Source: Boesenbergia rotunda (Eukaryota > Streptophyta > Magnoliopsida > Zingiberales > Zingiberaceae). From it: 64,000 nucleotides of DNA. The position numbers and the translations under genes are program-made. Below are positions 34,240-46,264 of the stretch, piece by piece. The notes under the pieces were generated by a model. The model had not been told where the DNA came from. It saw only the letters and a program-made list of their open reading frames with translations, and did not search any database. The stretch covers positions 248,001 through 312,000 of the forward strand of contig JAGFNQ010005385.1 of NCBI GenBank assembly GCA_024364735.1. Reading direction: 5' to 3'. Numbering within the stretch: position 1 is the first letter of the stretch; each line of letters opens with the position of its first letter.

Positions 34240-37200
34240 TGTTGGGACTGGGTGCATGTTGACATGGATGCGGGTTCGTAATTTTAAAATTAATTACGTG
34301 CAGCGGAAGGTTTAGCATAAATAATTTCTCAAATTATTTAACCACACATCTAAGCATGCAACTTTATCTTGTGTAGACATGATCATATATTTAAAATTTT
34401 GCAGAAACGTAAACTAATTTACTTAATACCTCATGTAACTCGAAGGAAGGGACGAGATCCAACCGTAAGCGTCCCTCGGAAGCTCCGCCTCTATTCGCGT
34501 CCACGCCGAGTATCTTCGGGATGACTTCGCAAAGCCATGAGTTTTGTGTTCTCGAGAACTACTAGGTTCTGCGAGAATGCGACAAGAAAAACCAAGAGAG
34601 AAGTAATCACATCGGAAAAACTCACTACCAAGGTTGGTTGGAATCACAATTCCGGCGAGGAGGAGGAAGATGACTTGCGCCCAATCCCAGGGTGATGATG
34701 GCCGGAGTGGAAGATCGTCCCAACGGAAGAACTTCGTCGCCTCGGTGCTTCTCCTTGTGCTCACGTCAAGAAGAAGGGAGAAGAACCTTGTGGCTGGCCA
34801 AGAGGAAGAAAGGAGGAGAGGGAGAGAGCCCAGGCAAGAATACTTCGATTGATTTCCAAGCCTTGCCTTGGGTCCTTTATATAGTGGCCTCTCAACTATC
34901 AAGCCTCTCAAAAAAGAGACTTATTCTATCATGCCAAGTTTTATCATATTTTAATTCATGATAAAAATTGACCAAGTCTCCTTTTTTCTTATGGAATAAA
35001 TTTTCTTATCATGGTAAATCAATCCATGATTGATTTTATAAAATAAAATAAACCAATCCATGGTTCATTTTAATTTCCATGAAAAATAAACCAAACCTTG
35101 GTTTATTATATAAAAATTTATATCATCCATAATTTTATAAAACAAACCACACTTGGTTTATTTTATAAATTGAACCAAAAACTTGGTTCTCTCCCTTTAT
35201 TGTGGCCGGCCAAGCAAAGAGGATGGAGACTCTCTTTGGTCGGCCCATCCAAGCCACGCCCCAATGAATTAAACTTATTTAATTCATCTATTAAGTCTTC
35301 AAAAGACTTAGCCATTTCACGCTTCCGATGCGTTTCTGAAAAATTCAGATTCGACTTATCGTTTGGCTTAACCAAACCTAATCTCTCTTGATTGAAAAAT
35401 CCAATTTTCGACTCGTTTTAAATCCCTCGGATTACTCGTAGTGCGTGTGACTAAATAGGCTTTCAATTTATGTTGTCCGTCTATAATTAATCAATTATAG
35501 AACGATCATGAGTGGCACCTAGTAGTACATCATGATCCCCAATTAATCGAAAGATCAACGGTTGACCTCAGAAACAATTCTGAAACCCTTCAGCAGCTAT
35601 AATGAATCATGCCCCATTCCCTTCACCATCTTATACCCACTTGGTTCAGGACATGGTATATGTGTGTCAGTTCCCACTAGGCTGACTACGTCACACCTAG
35701 CCCAAGTAACATTTTCTCGTCCTACGGATTCTAATTACTCTCATGTATTTAAGAGATTCATACTCTGAACATGTCATGCTCTGGCCAGAGGCTTCGAGTA
35801 ACAATCTGACGATAGACCTTGGGTATACATCTCCTCGCAAGGAGTGGTGAATCCTTTGTAGGCTGTTCAAATATCATCGGGCACTTCGGCTTATACCCAA
35901 TCATCCGGGGTCCATACCTCCTTGGAGATGCTTGCTTAAGATGTCAAAGTATAAGTCTCCATGACCAAGATGACTTAAACACCGCAAGTCAAAGGAACAT
36001 CGTGTTGGAACCCGGATGGCTAGAGAGGGGGGCTGAATATAGCCAATCACTTGACTTTAGCACTTAATGAAATTCTGCACTTAAACCGTTTAGTAGCACA
36101 GCGGAAAGAATAGAAACAGAGTATGCAGAAAATAAAAACCCTAATCTATGAGCAAACACAAGAACGCTAACAAGAGGATTTACAAGGTTCGGGGATAACT
36201 TGCCCCTACTCCTTGGCGTACCCGTAAGGTGGGCGATCTCTTGATCGTCGGCAGATCAAGCCCCGGAAGATTCGGATAGAAAGCAACCTCCTTCTCGGTG
36301 GAGTAACCTCTCCACAGCGTTTCAATCAAAGATATAGTTTTAAGCACAATGAAACACAAGAAAGATCTTACTTAGCACTTAGCAAAGACAAGAACACAAC
36401 AAGCTTCTTCCGAGCTCCACCCAGCGACGATCTCACGCAAGAACCCTTCCTTCGTGTCTTCTCGCTGTTAGACTCAAAGCCTCTTGTTCCTTCCTCCAAG
36501 TGCTCAAGCAAGGGATGGTTACTTCACAGATTGTAGTTGCTTGCTCAAGATGATGACACTTCAGAACACACAAGCAAGTTGTGGAGAACACAAATGCGCA
36601 GCAAGAACTCAAGCCAGAAACTGTTTTGCCAACCCTACTTCAACGAAGCTTTCTTGCGCCCTTTTGTTTCTCCACTAAGCACCAGGTGACAACATCTCCC
36701 TGCAGCCTCCAGCTGCTCACCTGCAACCATCAGCCACCACTGAGCTCTTCTGGACTCCCTGAGCTTCCCTCAGACCAGCCACAGTCAGCAGCTCCAGCCG
36801 GCGCCAGTGTCCGTTGCAACCTGAGATGAGAAACAAACAAACCTGCTCCAAGGAAAGACCTCCATTGACTCTCCTTGAGTGTTTGAATTCTTCCCTGCCA
36901 CCTGCAGCTCAATCAGAGTGTTAGCACAGCATATCATGCAGAAAATCGTGTATCAGATGTTAAGCACAGAGAATCGGATACGTTCAGACGCGATCAGAGC
37001 GTCTGACAGTGCATTTTGAATTAAAGTGATCGGTCACCAGACCGATCCAGGGCTCATGGGTCGGTCACCAGACCGATCCACCGCTTTGCTGGGCCTCCCA
37101 GCTCTCATGACGACACAAGCCTGATCGGTCACCAGACCGATCAGAGTGAAGCCTGATCGGTCACCAGACCGATTAGGTAGCTCCCTGTCCGATCAGGCTC

Positions 37201-37320
37201 AAGCCTGATCGGTCCACGTCTGAGTGAACAGTAACTGCGGAAATCAAATCCTAAGTTGTGGATCGGTCACCAGACCGTTCAGGAGCTGATCAGTAGGGGA
37301 ACTCAACTCACTGTTCGCTC

Positions 37321-37590
37321 CCTGATCGGTCACCAAACCGATCAGGAGCCAAGCAGTGAGGACACTGCTTGCTCCCTGATCGGTCATCGGACCGATCAGG
37401 AGCCAAGCAGTGAGGCAGAGGCCTGCTCCCTGATCGGTCACCAGACCGATCAGGAGCCAAGCAGTGAGGACACTGCTTGCTCCCTGATCGGTCACCGGAC
37501 CGATCGGGAGCCAAGCAGTGAGGCAGAGGCCTGCTCCCTGATCGGTCACCAGACCGATCAAGAGCCACACAGTAGGTTCCCAACCTCACT
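37321..37590. repeat. 54-base tandem repeat with GATCGGTC palindrome, five units
   Basis: Units start at 37321, 37375, 37429, 37483 and 37537. Each carries GATCGGTCACCAGACCGATC (or a near variant) and then 'aggagccaagcagtgagg'. The homologous array in the 5' LTR starts at 50343, 50397, 50451 and 50505, i.e. four units. Confidence 0.93.
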
Positions 37591-37710
37591 GTGTGCTCCC
37601 TGATCAGTCACCAAACCGATCAGTCATCGCTGGATCGGTCACCAGACCGATCCACGAAGGAGCAGCGTGCCAACATCCCTGATCGGTCACCAGACCGATC
37701 CAGGGACTCA

Positions 37711-38130
37711 AACCTAGCCCTCCAAGCTAGGATTTCATCCACTTTAGCCCTCCAAGCTAAGGATTTTTCACCTAACCCTCCAAGTTGGGAATTTTCACCT
37801 AACCCTCCAAGTTAGGACTTTTCACCTAGCCCTCCAAGCTAGGACTTTTCACCCAACCCTTCCGAATTAGGACTTTTCCAAACCTAGCCCTCCAAGCTAG
37901 GCACTTGACCCTCCAAGCCAGGAATTTTTCACCTAACCCTCCAAGTTGGGACTTTTCACCTAACCCTCCAAGTTAGGATTTTTCACCTAGCCCTCCAAGC
38001 TAGGAATTTTCACCCAACCCTTCCGAATTAGGACTTTTCAACACTTAGCCCTCCAAGCTAGGATTTTCAACACCTAACCCTCCAGGTTAGGATTTTCCAA
38101 CACCTAGCTCTCCAAGCTAGGATTTTCCAT
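37711..38130. repeat. Array of short hairpins CCTARCCCTCCAAGYTAGG
   Basis: About 16 units of roughly 26 bases. Most are either CCTAACCCTCCAAGTTAGG or CCTAGCCCTCCAAGCTAGG, separated by 'atttttca'. The A/G change in the left arm goes with the matching T/C change in the right arm. The same array lies in the 5' LTR at 50646-51062, and a small one in element A at 30717-30805. Confidence 0.92.
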
Positions 38131-38236
38131 ACCATGCCTAATCCCCGATCAAGACTTAATCATAATCATAACCATCCACCTAAACTAAAATCGGTGTCAA
38201 CACCAAAACAATAATCAGGGTCAGACTACATCAACA

Positions 38237-38251
38237 ATCTCCCCCTTTTTG
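38237..38251 (-). other. Polypurine tract of element C
   Basis: Plus-strand 'atctccccctttttg' beside the LTR. Further tracts 'ctccccct' occur at 38328, 38369 and 38424. Confidence 0.88.
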
Positions 38252-38919
38252 TTATTTGACAACCCGATTTTAAGTTTAGGGATTCTTAATCATTTTCTCA
38301 AATTCAGAATCATAGGGGAATCAGGATCCTCCCCCTACAACATAATCATCCTAAACTTAACCAACCACACTCTCCCCTTTGTCGAACACCGAAAAAGGGT
38401 CTAGAGGGGCTGTTAAGTTTAACCATACTCCCCCTCAACCCTAGGGGTATCCCAAAACAACAAAGATGTGATTGAATTTTTGAAGGTATATGATATCATG
38501 TGAAAAAGATAGATCAAGATGAAGCAATCACATGCATCATATGAACATGGAGTAACAACACACATAACATGGCATAACAGTCATATGCATCAAGTGGACA
38601 TGGCATCATAAGCATGAACATAGCGATATAGAATGAGGCATACAGGCAGATAATAATCATGTGAATACATATAAGCCAACATCCAAAACTTGGTAAGCCA
38701 AGTAAGAATTACATGAAAAGTATCAGATGCATCATGTAGCAAAATCTAGTCATAGTCAAGTGCATCAAAACCAAAAAGACTAAACAGATGCGTACCAACG
38801 CATCGAAGTCAAAGCAGGTGTGGCACAAGGCCATAAAAGTTAAAACACAGGGCATACAGCCCGAAAGTCATACAATCCAGGTAACCAGAAAGTCAAATGT
38901 CAAGCAGACACAGAGTATA
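38252..38919 (-). other. C spacer between ORF3 and polypurine tract
   Basis: Non-coding, A-rich, with recurring 'catatgcatcaagtggacat'-like phrases (38530-38770). No gene seen. Confidence 0.6.
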
Positions 38920-40610
38920 TCAGTCATCAGTGGGGGGGGGGTCAGCCTGCATCGGATCGTCCAGTGTGTCATCATCAGCAACAACGGACCCTGGTGCAGC
39001 ACTACCGGAAGGCGCATCCCTTGGAAATGTGTGACGGCGCCACTCATCGTACCATGTCTGATGCAGGGTACGGACCTCGGAAACCCCAGTCTCCACCGTG
39101 GTCAGCCGACGATCGAAAGATCGGAAATCTGAGCAAGCCTCCTCTCTATAGAGCTCTCTCAGGTGAATGTCCTGCTGAAGGGTCCAATCTAACTCAGAGA
39201 TTTGCCAATGTAGATCCGGATCCAGCTCGTAATCATAGTCAGCGGCAGCAGCAGCAGGAGCCTCCGGAGGTGCAGCAGCGTCGGTAGGTGCCTGAAAGTG
39301 TGGTCCTCCCCCAGGTAGCTCACCGAGACCTCTCCCATCCTTCCAAACCAAAGCCCTATCATGATCCCGGATAATGATGCCGGACTTGGCAAATGCCCGC
39401 CGGCCAAGTCTGCAATCCTGTCGGACCATGGGCACGATCCTGCCCTTGGTGACATCAACACCTACTGACATAAGTCAGTCGGTGATGACATGACCAAAAG
39501 GCATATAGACCGTGCGGCGGCTTGGCTCTCGATAGGATAAAATGGACTGGAAAATGATTTCCATGATATCAAAGTCCAGGCGCCGGTGCATGCCGTAGAG
39601 CATAAGGCAATGATAGGGTCGGATCTCAGCTAAGGGCTTGGAAGTGATAGGAAGGATACAGTTCGTGATAATCTTGAACAGGACGTAATCAACAGGAGAC
39701 AGGCGTAGAGCTGCAAAGGTCGGAAAATCAGGACCCAACTCATCGAGACCGGCCGGGCGGGGATGGCCAAAGAAATGCTGATAGATAGAGTCGGGGGTAA
39801 CATCCGCAAATGGAGCCAACAGAGGGTTAGGAAGCTCAGGATAGATCGAATACAGATTAGGCGATTGTCAACCGCCCAGATACTCTGCTAGAATCTCATA
39901 AGAGAAATCGAGATTTCTCTTGGCCACGCGAGTGGTGTATTCGAAGCCCCCTTGAGGTCCTTGTTGGAGATTGTTGTAGAACTCCGAAACCAGGTCATAA
40001 TTGATAGGTCGCTATAGGGAGAGAAGAAAACCGAGATTGTAAAAGGTGATTATCTCAATGATAGATGGGCAGTGCTCGGAGATAAAAGGAACATCAATCG
40101 ATCGGCAATTAAGGAGCTTGAAGGTCCTTGATTCAAAAGCCTGCTCGCAAGCAACATTTGGAAAGCGAGAACTGGACGAAGGCTGAGGCCTTCGGGAGGG
40201 TGCGGAAGAGGAAATACCTTTGCCTCTTGAGGAACCTTCTACTGGTTCCTTCCCTTTAGATGATTTTCTAAAAGGTTTGAATAGGTCATGGCAAAAATTC
40301 GAGTCAAGTGAATCATGACACAAGATTTAAGGATCACAACATCAATACGAGAATTGGTCATGGACATAGCATAAATCAAATGAGCAAGGTGGAATTGATC
40401 ATATGAACATAGTTTAATCCCAGACCCAAGATTCGATCATAGGAGAAATAATCAAGTAAAAGTAGAATTGATCAAAGATAAGAAATGGCAAAGACGGGTC
40501 ACCGCCAAAACAAGAGGTCACGGCACAACAAGAAAATACCAAAACACGGTTAGCCTCAAATACATAATCTATCAACTGATTAAAACCAAAAATGCTTACT
40601 TAGGTGCCAT
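38920..40610 (-). pseudogene. ORF3 (envelope-position gene) of Sirevirus C, with an intron
   Basis: The third ORF lies after pol, where Sireviruses may carry an envelope-like gene. A start codon at 40610-40608 opens a tiny 11-base exon ending in GTAAGC. A 332-base intron (40599-40268) ends in TTTTAG. Exon 2 (40267-38920) then continues in one frame of about 450 residues in total. In-frame stops at 40012-40014 (TAG), near 39868 (TGA) and at 39475-39477 (TGA) break it. It starts with a basic, serine-rich stretch and has a central globular part resembling the 'putative plant transposon protein' domain of other plant retroelements. A helical segment (about 39240-39090) and an acidic C-terminus follow. 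I see no signal peptide or clear transmembrane segment, so an envelope role is not supported. A CT-rich leader (40620-40860) precedes it. Confidence 0.7.
40268..40599 (-). other. Predicted intron of ORF3
   Basis: Donor AA|GTAAGC and acceptor CCTTTTAG| on the minus strand, 332 bases, phase 2. Without splicing, the start codon at 40610 meets a stop after four codons; with splicing the long frame opens. The sites are seen directly; actual splicing is inferred. Confidence 0.65.
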
Positions 40611-40859
40611 GGAAGAAGTGCTTGAAGGTTGAGAGTAAATCTTGAAATTTGGATGAAGAAACTTGCGCAAGAGAGGCTCTCGACGCAAGAAAGGAGCACA
40701 AAAACCTTCAGCGAGAGAGAAACTTGCAGGAAGAAAGAAAAGCTTGTAGGAACCCTTCTTAGGATTGCACACGCAAAAGCTCACTTGAGGAAGACGAAGA
40801 CGCAGGGAACGCTCTCGCACGGGATGAAGGGGCGCAAGTAGTGAGATTCGGCGCTAGGG

Positions 40860-41836
40860 CTTTGGGAAAAGAGGTTTTTCGCGAAGTTATTAGGTTGGTG
40901 GATCGGTCCACCAACCAAAATTTAATGTGATTGAACGGATCACCGTTCGATCTGAGAGCGCCCAGACCGATCAGGCTCCGGCCTGATCGGACTGGCCTAG
41001 TCCTGATCGGTCTAGTGACCGATCAGGCAGGCTCCTGATCAATCGGCTGATCGATCAGGAAGCGAACAGTAGGGTCGGATGATATTCGAGAAGCCCCCTG
41101 ATCGGTCTGTGGACCGATCACAACAGGATGCCAGATCAGTCCGGAGACCGATCCAGGCCAACACAGTAGGTTTGGACAAAGTTTCGCCAAGTCACTGCCT
41201 TCCCTCTGATCGGTCTATGAACCGATCACCACAGGAGGGAGCCAGATCGGTCCGGGGACCGATCAGCACTACGCCTGATCGGTCCAGTGACCGATCAGGG
41301 TTCCTGATACTCCCTGATACGATCTGAAACTTGCAGTTTCAGATTTTCAAAATCTTCCCAACGAGATCTGATGAAGTTTATTGAACTTGGACATGATCTC
41401 ATGACTAAAATTGATCCCTAAACAAGGATCAAAGGTCCTTATAGGTTCAACAATCACTTTGCTCCACCCAAGTGGAGTCAAAACCAATCAACAATCATCC
41501 AATCAATTTCAAACAAGATTGTGCCAAAATCAAGTCTCCAATCAAGTTTCCTTGATTGGAATGTCCAAGTATGATCATGGAGCCAAATACACATGTGTTA
41601 TGCATTGGTTTTCCCCATACTTGGTCACCGAAGTGATTTTTATCTCGTCAACTTAATTTCTCAAGAGATGCATTGACATTTTGAGAAATTGAGTTGATCC
41701 TAACATCTCACCCCATTTCTAGTAAACAAAAACATTTTGGTAAACCTTATAGTTTGTGTGAGATGTTCCCAAAGTTACCCAATTGTATCCCAACAATTAG
41801 AACTTATCATGAAGGGTTTTGAATGCATATTGAAAA
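40860..41836 (-). promoter_or_regulatory. Spacer between pol and ORF3 with GATCGGTC palindromes
   Basis: On the element strand this region precedes ORF3. Between 40897 and 41300 it has about seven inverted GATCGGTC..GACCGATC pairs with different loops, of the same family as the LTR cluster. It therefore resembles the LTR promoter region and may drive ORF3 separately. The stretch 41330-41836 shows no feature. Confidence 0.45.
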
Positions 41837-42226
41837 CTATGAAGCGTGACACATTCCCAATTCCCTTCTTAAGAAGCTAAACTCATTTTCGGGGAGTGGT
41901 TTAGTGAAAATGTCAGCGAGGTTTGACTTGGATTCTACATGTGAGAGTACAATATCTCCCCTAGCAACATGATCCCTAATGAAGTGGTGACGCACTTCAA
42001 TATGTTTGGTCCTAGAATGATTGACTGGATTCTTGGTTAGGTTAATTGTGCTAATGTTGTCACACAACACTTGCACAATTTTGTAACTCAATCCATAGTC
42101 CTCTAGAGTGTGAATCATCCACAACAATTATGATACACTCTCTCCCATGGCGATATATTCTGCCTCGGTCGTGGAGAGAGCAACACAATGTTGCTTCCGA
42201 CTCGACCAACTAACTAGTGATGATCC
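41837..42226 (-). pseudogene. C RNase H, shifted part
   Basis: After a frameshift near 42226-42130 the RNase H continues with 'CDNISTINLTKNPVNHSRTK', 'HHFIRDHVARGDIVLSHVES' and 'NLADIFTKPLPENEF', the usual copia RNase H end. It degrades the RNA strand of the RNA-DNA hybrid. One or two indels separate it from the main pol frame. Confidence 0.88.
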
Positions 42227-44010
42227 TAGAAATTGGCAACCCCACTTGTGCTTTTCCGATCTAACTTACATCCAGCGTAGGCGGAATCAGTATAGCCAAT
42301 TAAATCAAATGATTCGGTACGGGGGTACCAAAGACCGACTCCAATTGTGCCTTTAAGATATATCAAAATTCTCTTAACAGCGACTAAATGAGATTCCTTG
42401 GCACAAACTTGATACCTAGGGCACATACCCACAGCAAAAAGAATATCAGGTCGACTAGCCGTGAGGTATAGCAAATTACCTATCATGCTCCGATATTGAG
42501 TCAAATCAACAGGTTTACCACTCTCATCATTGTCTAATCTTGTGTTTGTAGCTATGGGAGTGGTTACCTCCTTCGAATCACTCATACTAAATTTACGGAG
42601 CATTTCTTGAGTATACTTCGATTGGTGCACATGGATCCCATCTCGGGTTTGTTTAATTTCGAGTCCAAGGAAGAAAGTCAACTCTCCCACTAGACTCATC
42701 TCAAATTCACTCTCCATGTGTCCAATGAACTCATTTAAATAGCCCTTGTTATTTGAGCCACAAATTATGTCATCGACATATACTTGGGCTACAAAAATAT
42801 TGTCATCATCTCTCCGTAGAAATAGTGTAGGGTCTATTTGGCCTCTAACGAAGCCCTTCTCAATTAGGAATGTCGACAACCACTCATACCAAGCCCGGGG
42901 TGCTTGTTTAAGGTCATAAAGTACCTTTTTGAGTTTGAACACGTGGTTTGGAAATTCGGTACTCTCAAACCCCGGAGGTTGTTCGACATAGACCTCTTCT
43001 CTAATTAAACCATTTAGAAAGGCCGATTTGACATCCATTTGGTATAGCTTGAAGCCACAATGTGCTGCAAATGCAAGCATTAATCGAATAGATTTTAATC
43101 GTGCCACGGGACCATAGGTCTCATCATAATCATCATAATCAAGGCCTTCAACCTGACTATAGCCCTTGGCTACTAAGCGTGCCTTGTTTCTAATAATTTC
43201 TCCCTTATGGTTCAACTTATTTTTGAAGACCCATTTGGTTCCAATGATGGTGGTCTTCTTGGGTCTAGGGACTAAGTCCCAAACTTGACTTCTTTCGAAT
43301 TGACCTAGTTCATCTTGCATTGCAATGATCCAATCAGGATCATTTAATGCTTCATCAATTTTTCTAGGCTCAATTTCAGAAATTAAGGCAACTTCATTAG
43401 CCTCATTCCTAAAGAATGATCTAGTTCTAACCCCATGATGGATGTCTCCAATAATTTGGTCTTGGGGATGACTAGAGGCTAATCTAGTTTGCCTAGGTGT
43501 TAGTGGTGCTTCTTGAATGGGTTCACCCGACACAAGTTCAGCCTTAGGATCCGGCTGATCTAAGGGTTGTCTAGGTTCACCGTCATCGGATTCATCACCA
43601 TCAACAACATTTTGAGTTTCATTCAAACTTAGTCTCCTAAGTTCGAGTTGAACTCCATCTTCTGGTTGACCATTGACTTTTGGAATTTCTTCAAAGACAA
43701 CATCAGAAGACTCTTCAACTAATCTAGATTTCTTATTGTAGACTCGGTAGACTTTGCTAACGAGGGAATACCCGACTAGTATCCCTTCATCAGCCTTTGC
43801 CGTGAACTTCCCAAGGCGATCCTTGGTGTTTAGGATGAACACCTTACTACCAAACACCCTAAGGTGTTTAACCGTAGGTGGTTTCCCAAACCAAAGTTCA
43901 TGAGGAGTCTTACCTAAGAACCTATGGATGAGGACTCGGTTTTGCACATAACAAGCTGTATTTACAGCTTCGACCCATAAGTAACTCGGTAGTGAGTACT
44001 CATTAAGCAT
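42226..44010 (-). pseudogene. C pol: integrase C-terminus and reverse transcriptase
   Basis: A 594-residue open frame on the minus strand. It starts in the integrase catalytic core end ('LWVEAVNTACYVQNRV') and passes the integrase C-terminal region ('VFGSKVFILNTKDRLGKF'). A variable linker and the full copia RT follow: 'WIIAMQDELGQFERSQVWDL', 'GTKWVFKNKLNHKGEI', 'QMDVKSAFLNG' (about 43030), and the active site 'YVDDIICG' (about 42780). It ends in RNase H ('YTDSAYAGCKLDRKSTSG'). The frame is the longest retroelement ORF in the window and is continuous with the upstream frame except for one TAA at 44125-44127. Confidence 0.93.
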
Positions 44011-44127
44011 GCTTCGTGCAGCCTCTTGTAAAACACGGTTCTTCCTCTCTACAACACCATTTTGTTGTGGTGTTCTAGGAGTAGAGAACTCATGTCTATA
44101 CCCTCTATCTTGACAAAATTCTAAGAA

Positions 44128-44964
44128 TTATTGATTTTGAAATTCACCTCCATGATCACTTCTAATTGTCTTAATGGTTGATGATTTTTCATTTTCAACT
44201 CTTCTACAAAAAGAAATAAAGACATCTAATGTTTGGTCCTTAAATTTAAGAAAATAAGTCCATGTATATCTAGTAAAATCATCAATGATAACAAAGCAAT
44301 ATCTATTTCCATTCAATGATATGATAGTGCTACAATCAAACAAATCCATATGAAGTAAATCCAATGCAGTAGAAGTACTTACAGCGCTTTTACCTTTATG
44401 TGCAAATTTTGTTTGCTTACCCATTTGACATGCATCACAAATCTTTTCTTTTTCATACTTGATGCTTGGTAAGCCACGGACTAATCCCTTGTTGGCCAAC
44501 TTCCGGATATTCTTCATGTTAACATGTGCTAGCCTCCGATGCCAAAGGGTGGACTATTCTTCTTTTGACATGAGACACTTAGCAAAAGCATTAGTAGCAC
44601 TTTTAAATGAAACTTGATAAATATTATCTACTCTTGCTCCTACTAGTACCATGTCCAAGGTGTTATGTTGTCTAACTAGACATTGACTTGGTTGAAAATC
44701 AATTGTGTAACCCGTGTCACACAATTGACTCACACTTAAGAGATTAAATGTCATCCCCTTGACTAGAAGGACATTTGAAATTCTAAGACATTCGGATATT
44801 TGAATGTCTCCTATTCCTATGACCTTAAGACTACCATTATTACCAAATGAAACATTACCTCTACATTTCTTTTGAAGTATGGTAAACAATGATCTATCCT
44901 CGATCATGTGTTTGGAGCATCCACTATCAATGAACCAAGTTGATAGATGCTCCCCCTCAATCAT
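44128..44964 (-). pseudogene. C pol: protease and integrase N-terminus
   Basis: The protease has its catalytic Asp in 'STWFIDSGCSKHM' (about 44928), then 'FNLLSVSQLCDTGY'. After an in-frame TAG near 44551 comes the GAG-pre-integrase zinc-binding segment ('LWHRRLAHVN', 'CDACQMGK'), then integrase core residues in 'LDLLHMDLFD' and 'IRSDHGGEF'. TAA at 44125-44127 ends the frame before the conserved glutamate. All parts are in one phase with the RT frame, so only two point stops separate them. Confidence 0.92.
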
Positions 44965-44967
44965 AAC

Positions 44968-45690
44968 CTACACAATTCGAAAAATGGAAGATTTAGGTAC
45001 CCAAACCTTGGGACCTAAAGCATTTACTAAACAAGACTTAGGCACCCATGCCTTGACAACTTTCTTTTGAACCTTGGGTGTCCTAGATTGTCTCATATCA
45101 GTCCTAGACATAAGGGACACAAATGAAGGTTCTTTGGGTCGATGACCAATACCGACCCTATTGTAGACTGCCCTTTGGGCATTCAAGATCATGTCTAGGG
45201 TCTTAGAGCTAGTTGAGAACTTCTCAAGAATATTCTTGAGTCTCTCAACTTCACTCTTCAATGATTGGTTTTCTTTTTCTAGCAAATTATCATGCAAATC
45301 ATCTACATCCTTAACCTTAGAGGATTTCAAGTTTTCAACCTCAAGTTTCAATGATTTAATCTTATCCTCTAACATCTCAACATGCAAGTCATCTATGTTA
45401 TCATCCCTAGATGCTTTCAATTGTTCAATTTCAAATTGTAATGTTTTAACCTTATTTTTTGACTTCTTTAACATATTGGTTAAACATGCAATTGCTCTAT
45501 AACATTTCTCAAGTTCGGGAGAAGTTACCTCTTCATCATCCGAAAATAATGAAGCCGCGTTTGAGGAGTTTGAAGATTCATCACTGCTCTCTTGATCTCC
45601 CAATGCCATGAGTGCCACATGCCTTGTGCTCTTCTCCTCCTTTTCTTCATCGGATGAGCTAGATGAGGATTCATCCCAAGTGGCCTTCAA
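44968..45690 (-). pseudogene. C gag-pol linker with coiled coil
   Basis: A 240-residue acidic then helical frame. Serine and acid repeats ('DESSSSSSDEEKEEK') are followed by long heptad-like stretches ('NLLEKENQSLKSEVERLKNI'). The segment resembles the coiled coil described for Sirevirus gag proteins. A frameshift around 45700, in a run of A residues, separates it from the zinc-knuckle frame. A TAG at 44968-44970 lies between it and protease in the same phase; this could be a mutation or a readthrough site. Confidence 0.8.
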
Positions 45691-46259
45691 GGTCTTCTTT
45701 TTTCTTCTTTGATTTTTCTTCTTTCTTTTTGGATTTCTCCTCCTTCTTCTTTAGCTTTGGGCATTCATTCTTGGAGTGCCCTTTCCTACCACACTCAAAA
45801 CAAGAAGCATTTGATTTATCAACTTTAGCTTCACTAGGGTTACCTTTACCCTTGAAGCGTCGACCCCTTCTCATCATCCTTCTCATAAAATTAGCCATCT
45901 CGGAGGAAGAAGACCCGCTGCCATCTTCCTCGGAATCGGATTCAGATTCGGAAGAGGATGAAGATGAAGAGACTTCCTTCTCCTTCTTCTTCTCCTTCTT
46001 CTTCTTATTGGATCGTTCCCCTGCAACTAAGGCAATCCCCTTCTCTTTGGGGCATTTGTTAGCCATTTCATACAATTCCATTTCACAAAACAAATCATCT
46101 AACTTAACAATTGATAAGTCCTTGGAGACTTTGTAGGCATCCACCATGGATGACCACAAAGCATTCCTTGGAAATGCTTTTAGCACATACCTCACAAGGT
46201 CGTGATTCTCGACCTTTTTATCAATAGAATGAAGCCCATTGAGGACTTCCTTGAACCAG
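45671..46259 (-). pseudogene. C gag, C-terminal half with zinc knuckle
   Basis: Continues the gag begun at 48997, across solo LTR G. It includes 'LVRYVLKAFPRNALWSSMVD', an acidic serine cluster, 'MRRMMRRGRRFKGKGNP' and the zinc knuckle 'CFECGRKGHSKNEC' (about 45803-45762). The knuckle binds RNA. Confidence 0.9.
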
Positions 46260-46264
46260 CTATG

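Larger units (their letters stand above)
36003..38236 (-). repeat. 3' LTR of element C
   Basis: 2,234 bp, TGTTGGAACCCGG to GACTACATCAACA. In order it holds the G-tract motif (36020-36040), a GATCGGTC palindrome cluster (37028-37700) with five 54-base tandem units starting at 37321, and an array of about 16 hairpin units (37711-38130). The partner LTR at 49056-51172 has four 54-base units and is shorter. Confidence 0.93.

Noticed and set aside
34423..34911. 162-residue minus-strand ORF as a gene
   Set aside because: It lies within solo LTR B, crosses the TATA and leader region, and the related copy at 4093-4480 does not preserve the frame.
37321..38130. CRISPR-like regularly spaced repeats
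   Set aside because: The units are tandem repeats inside an LTR of a plant retrotransposon, spacers are not unique, and no cas-like gene is present.
38920..39819. Separate small genes at 38920-39471 and 39475-39819
   Set aside because: They are in one phase with 40267-40012 and are parts of ORF3 separated by single stop codons.
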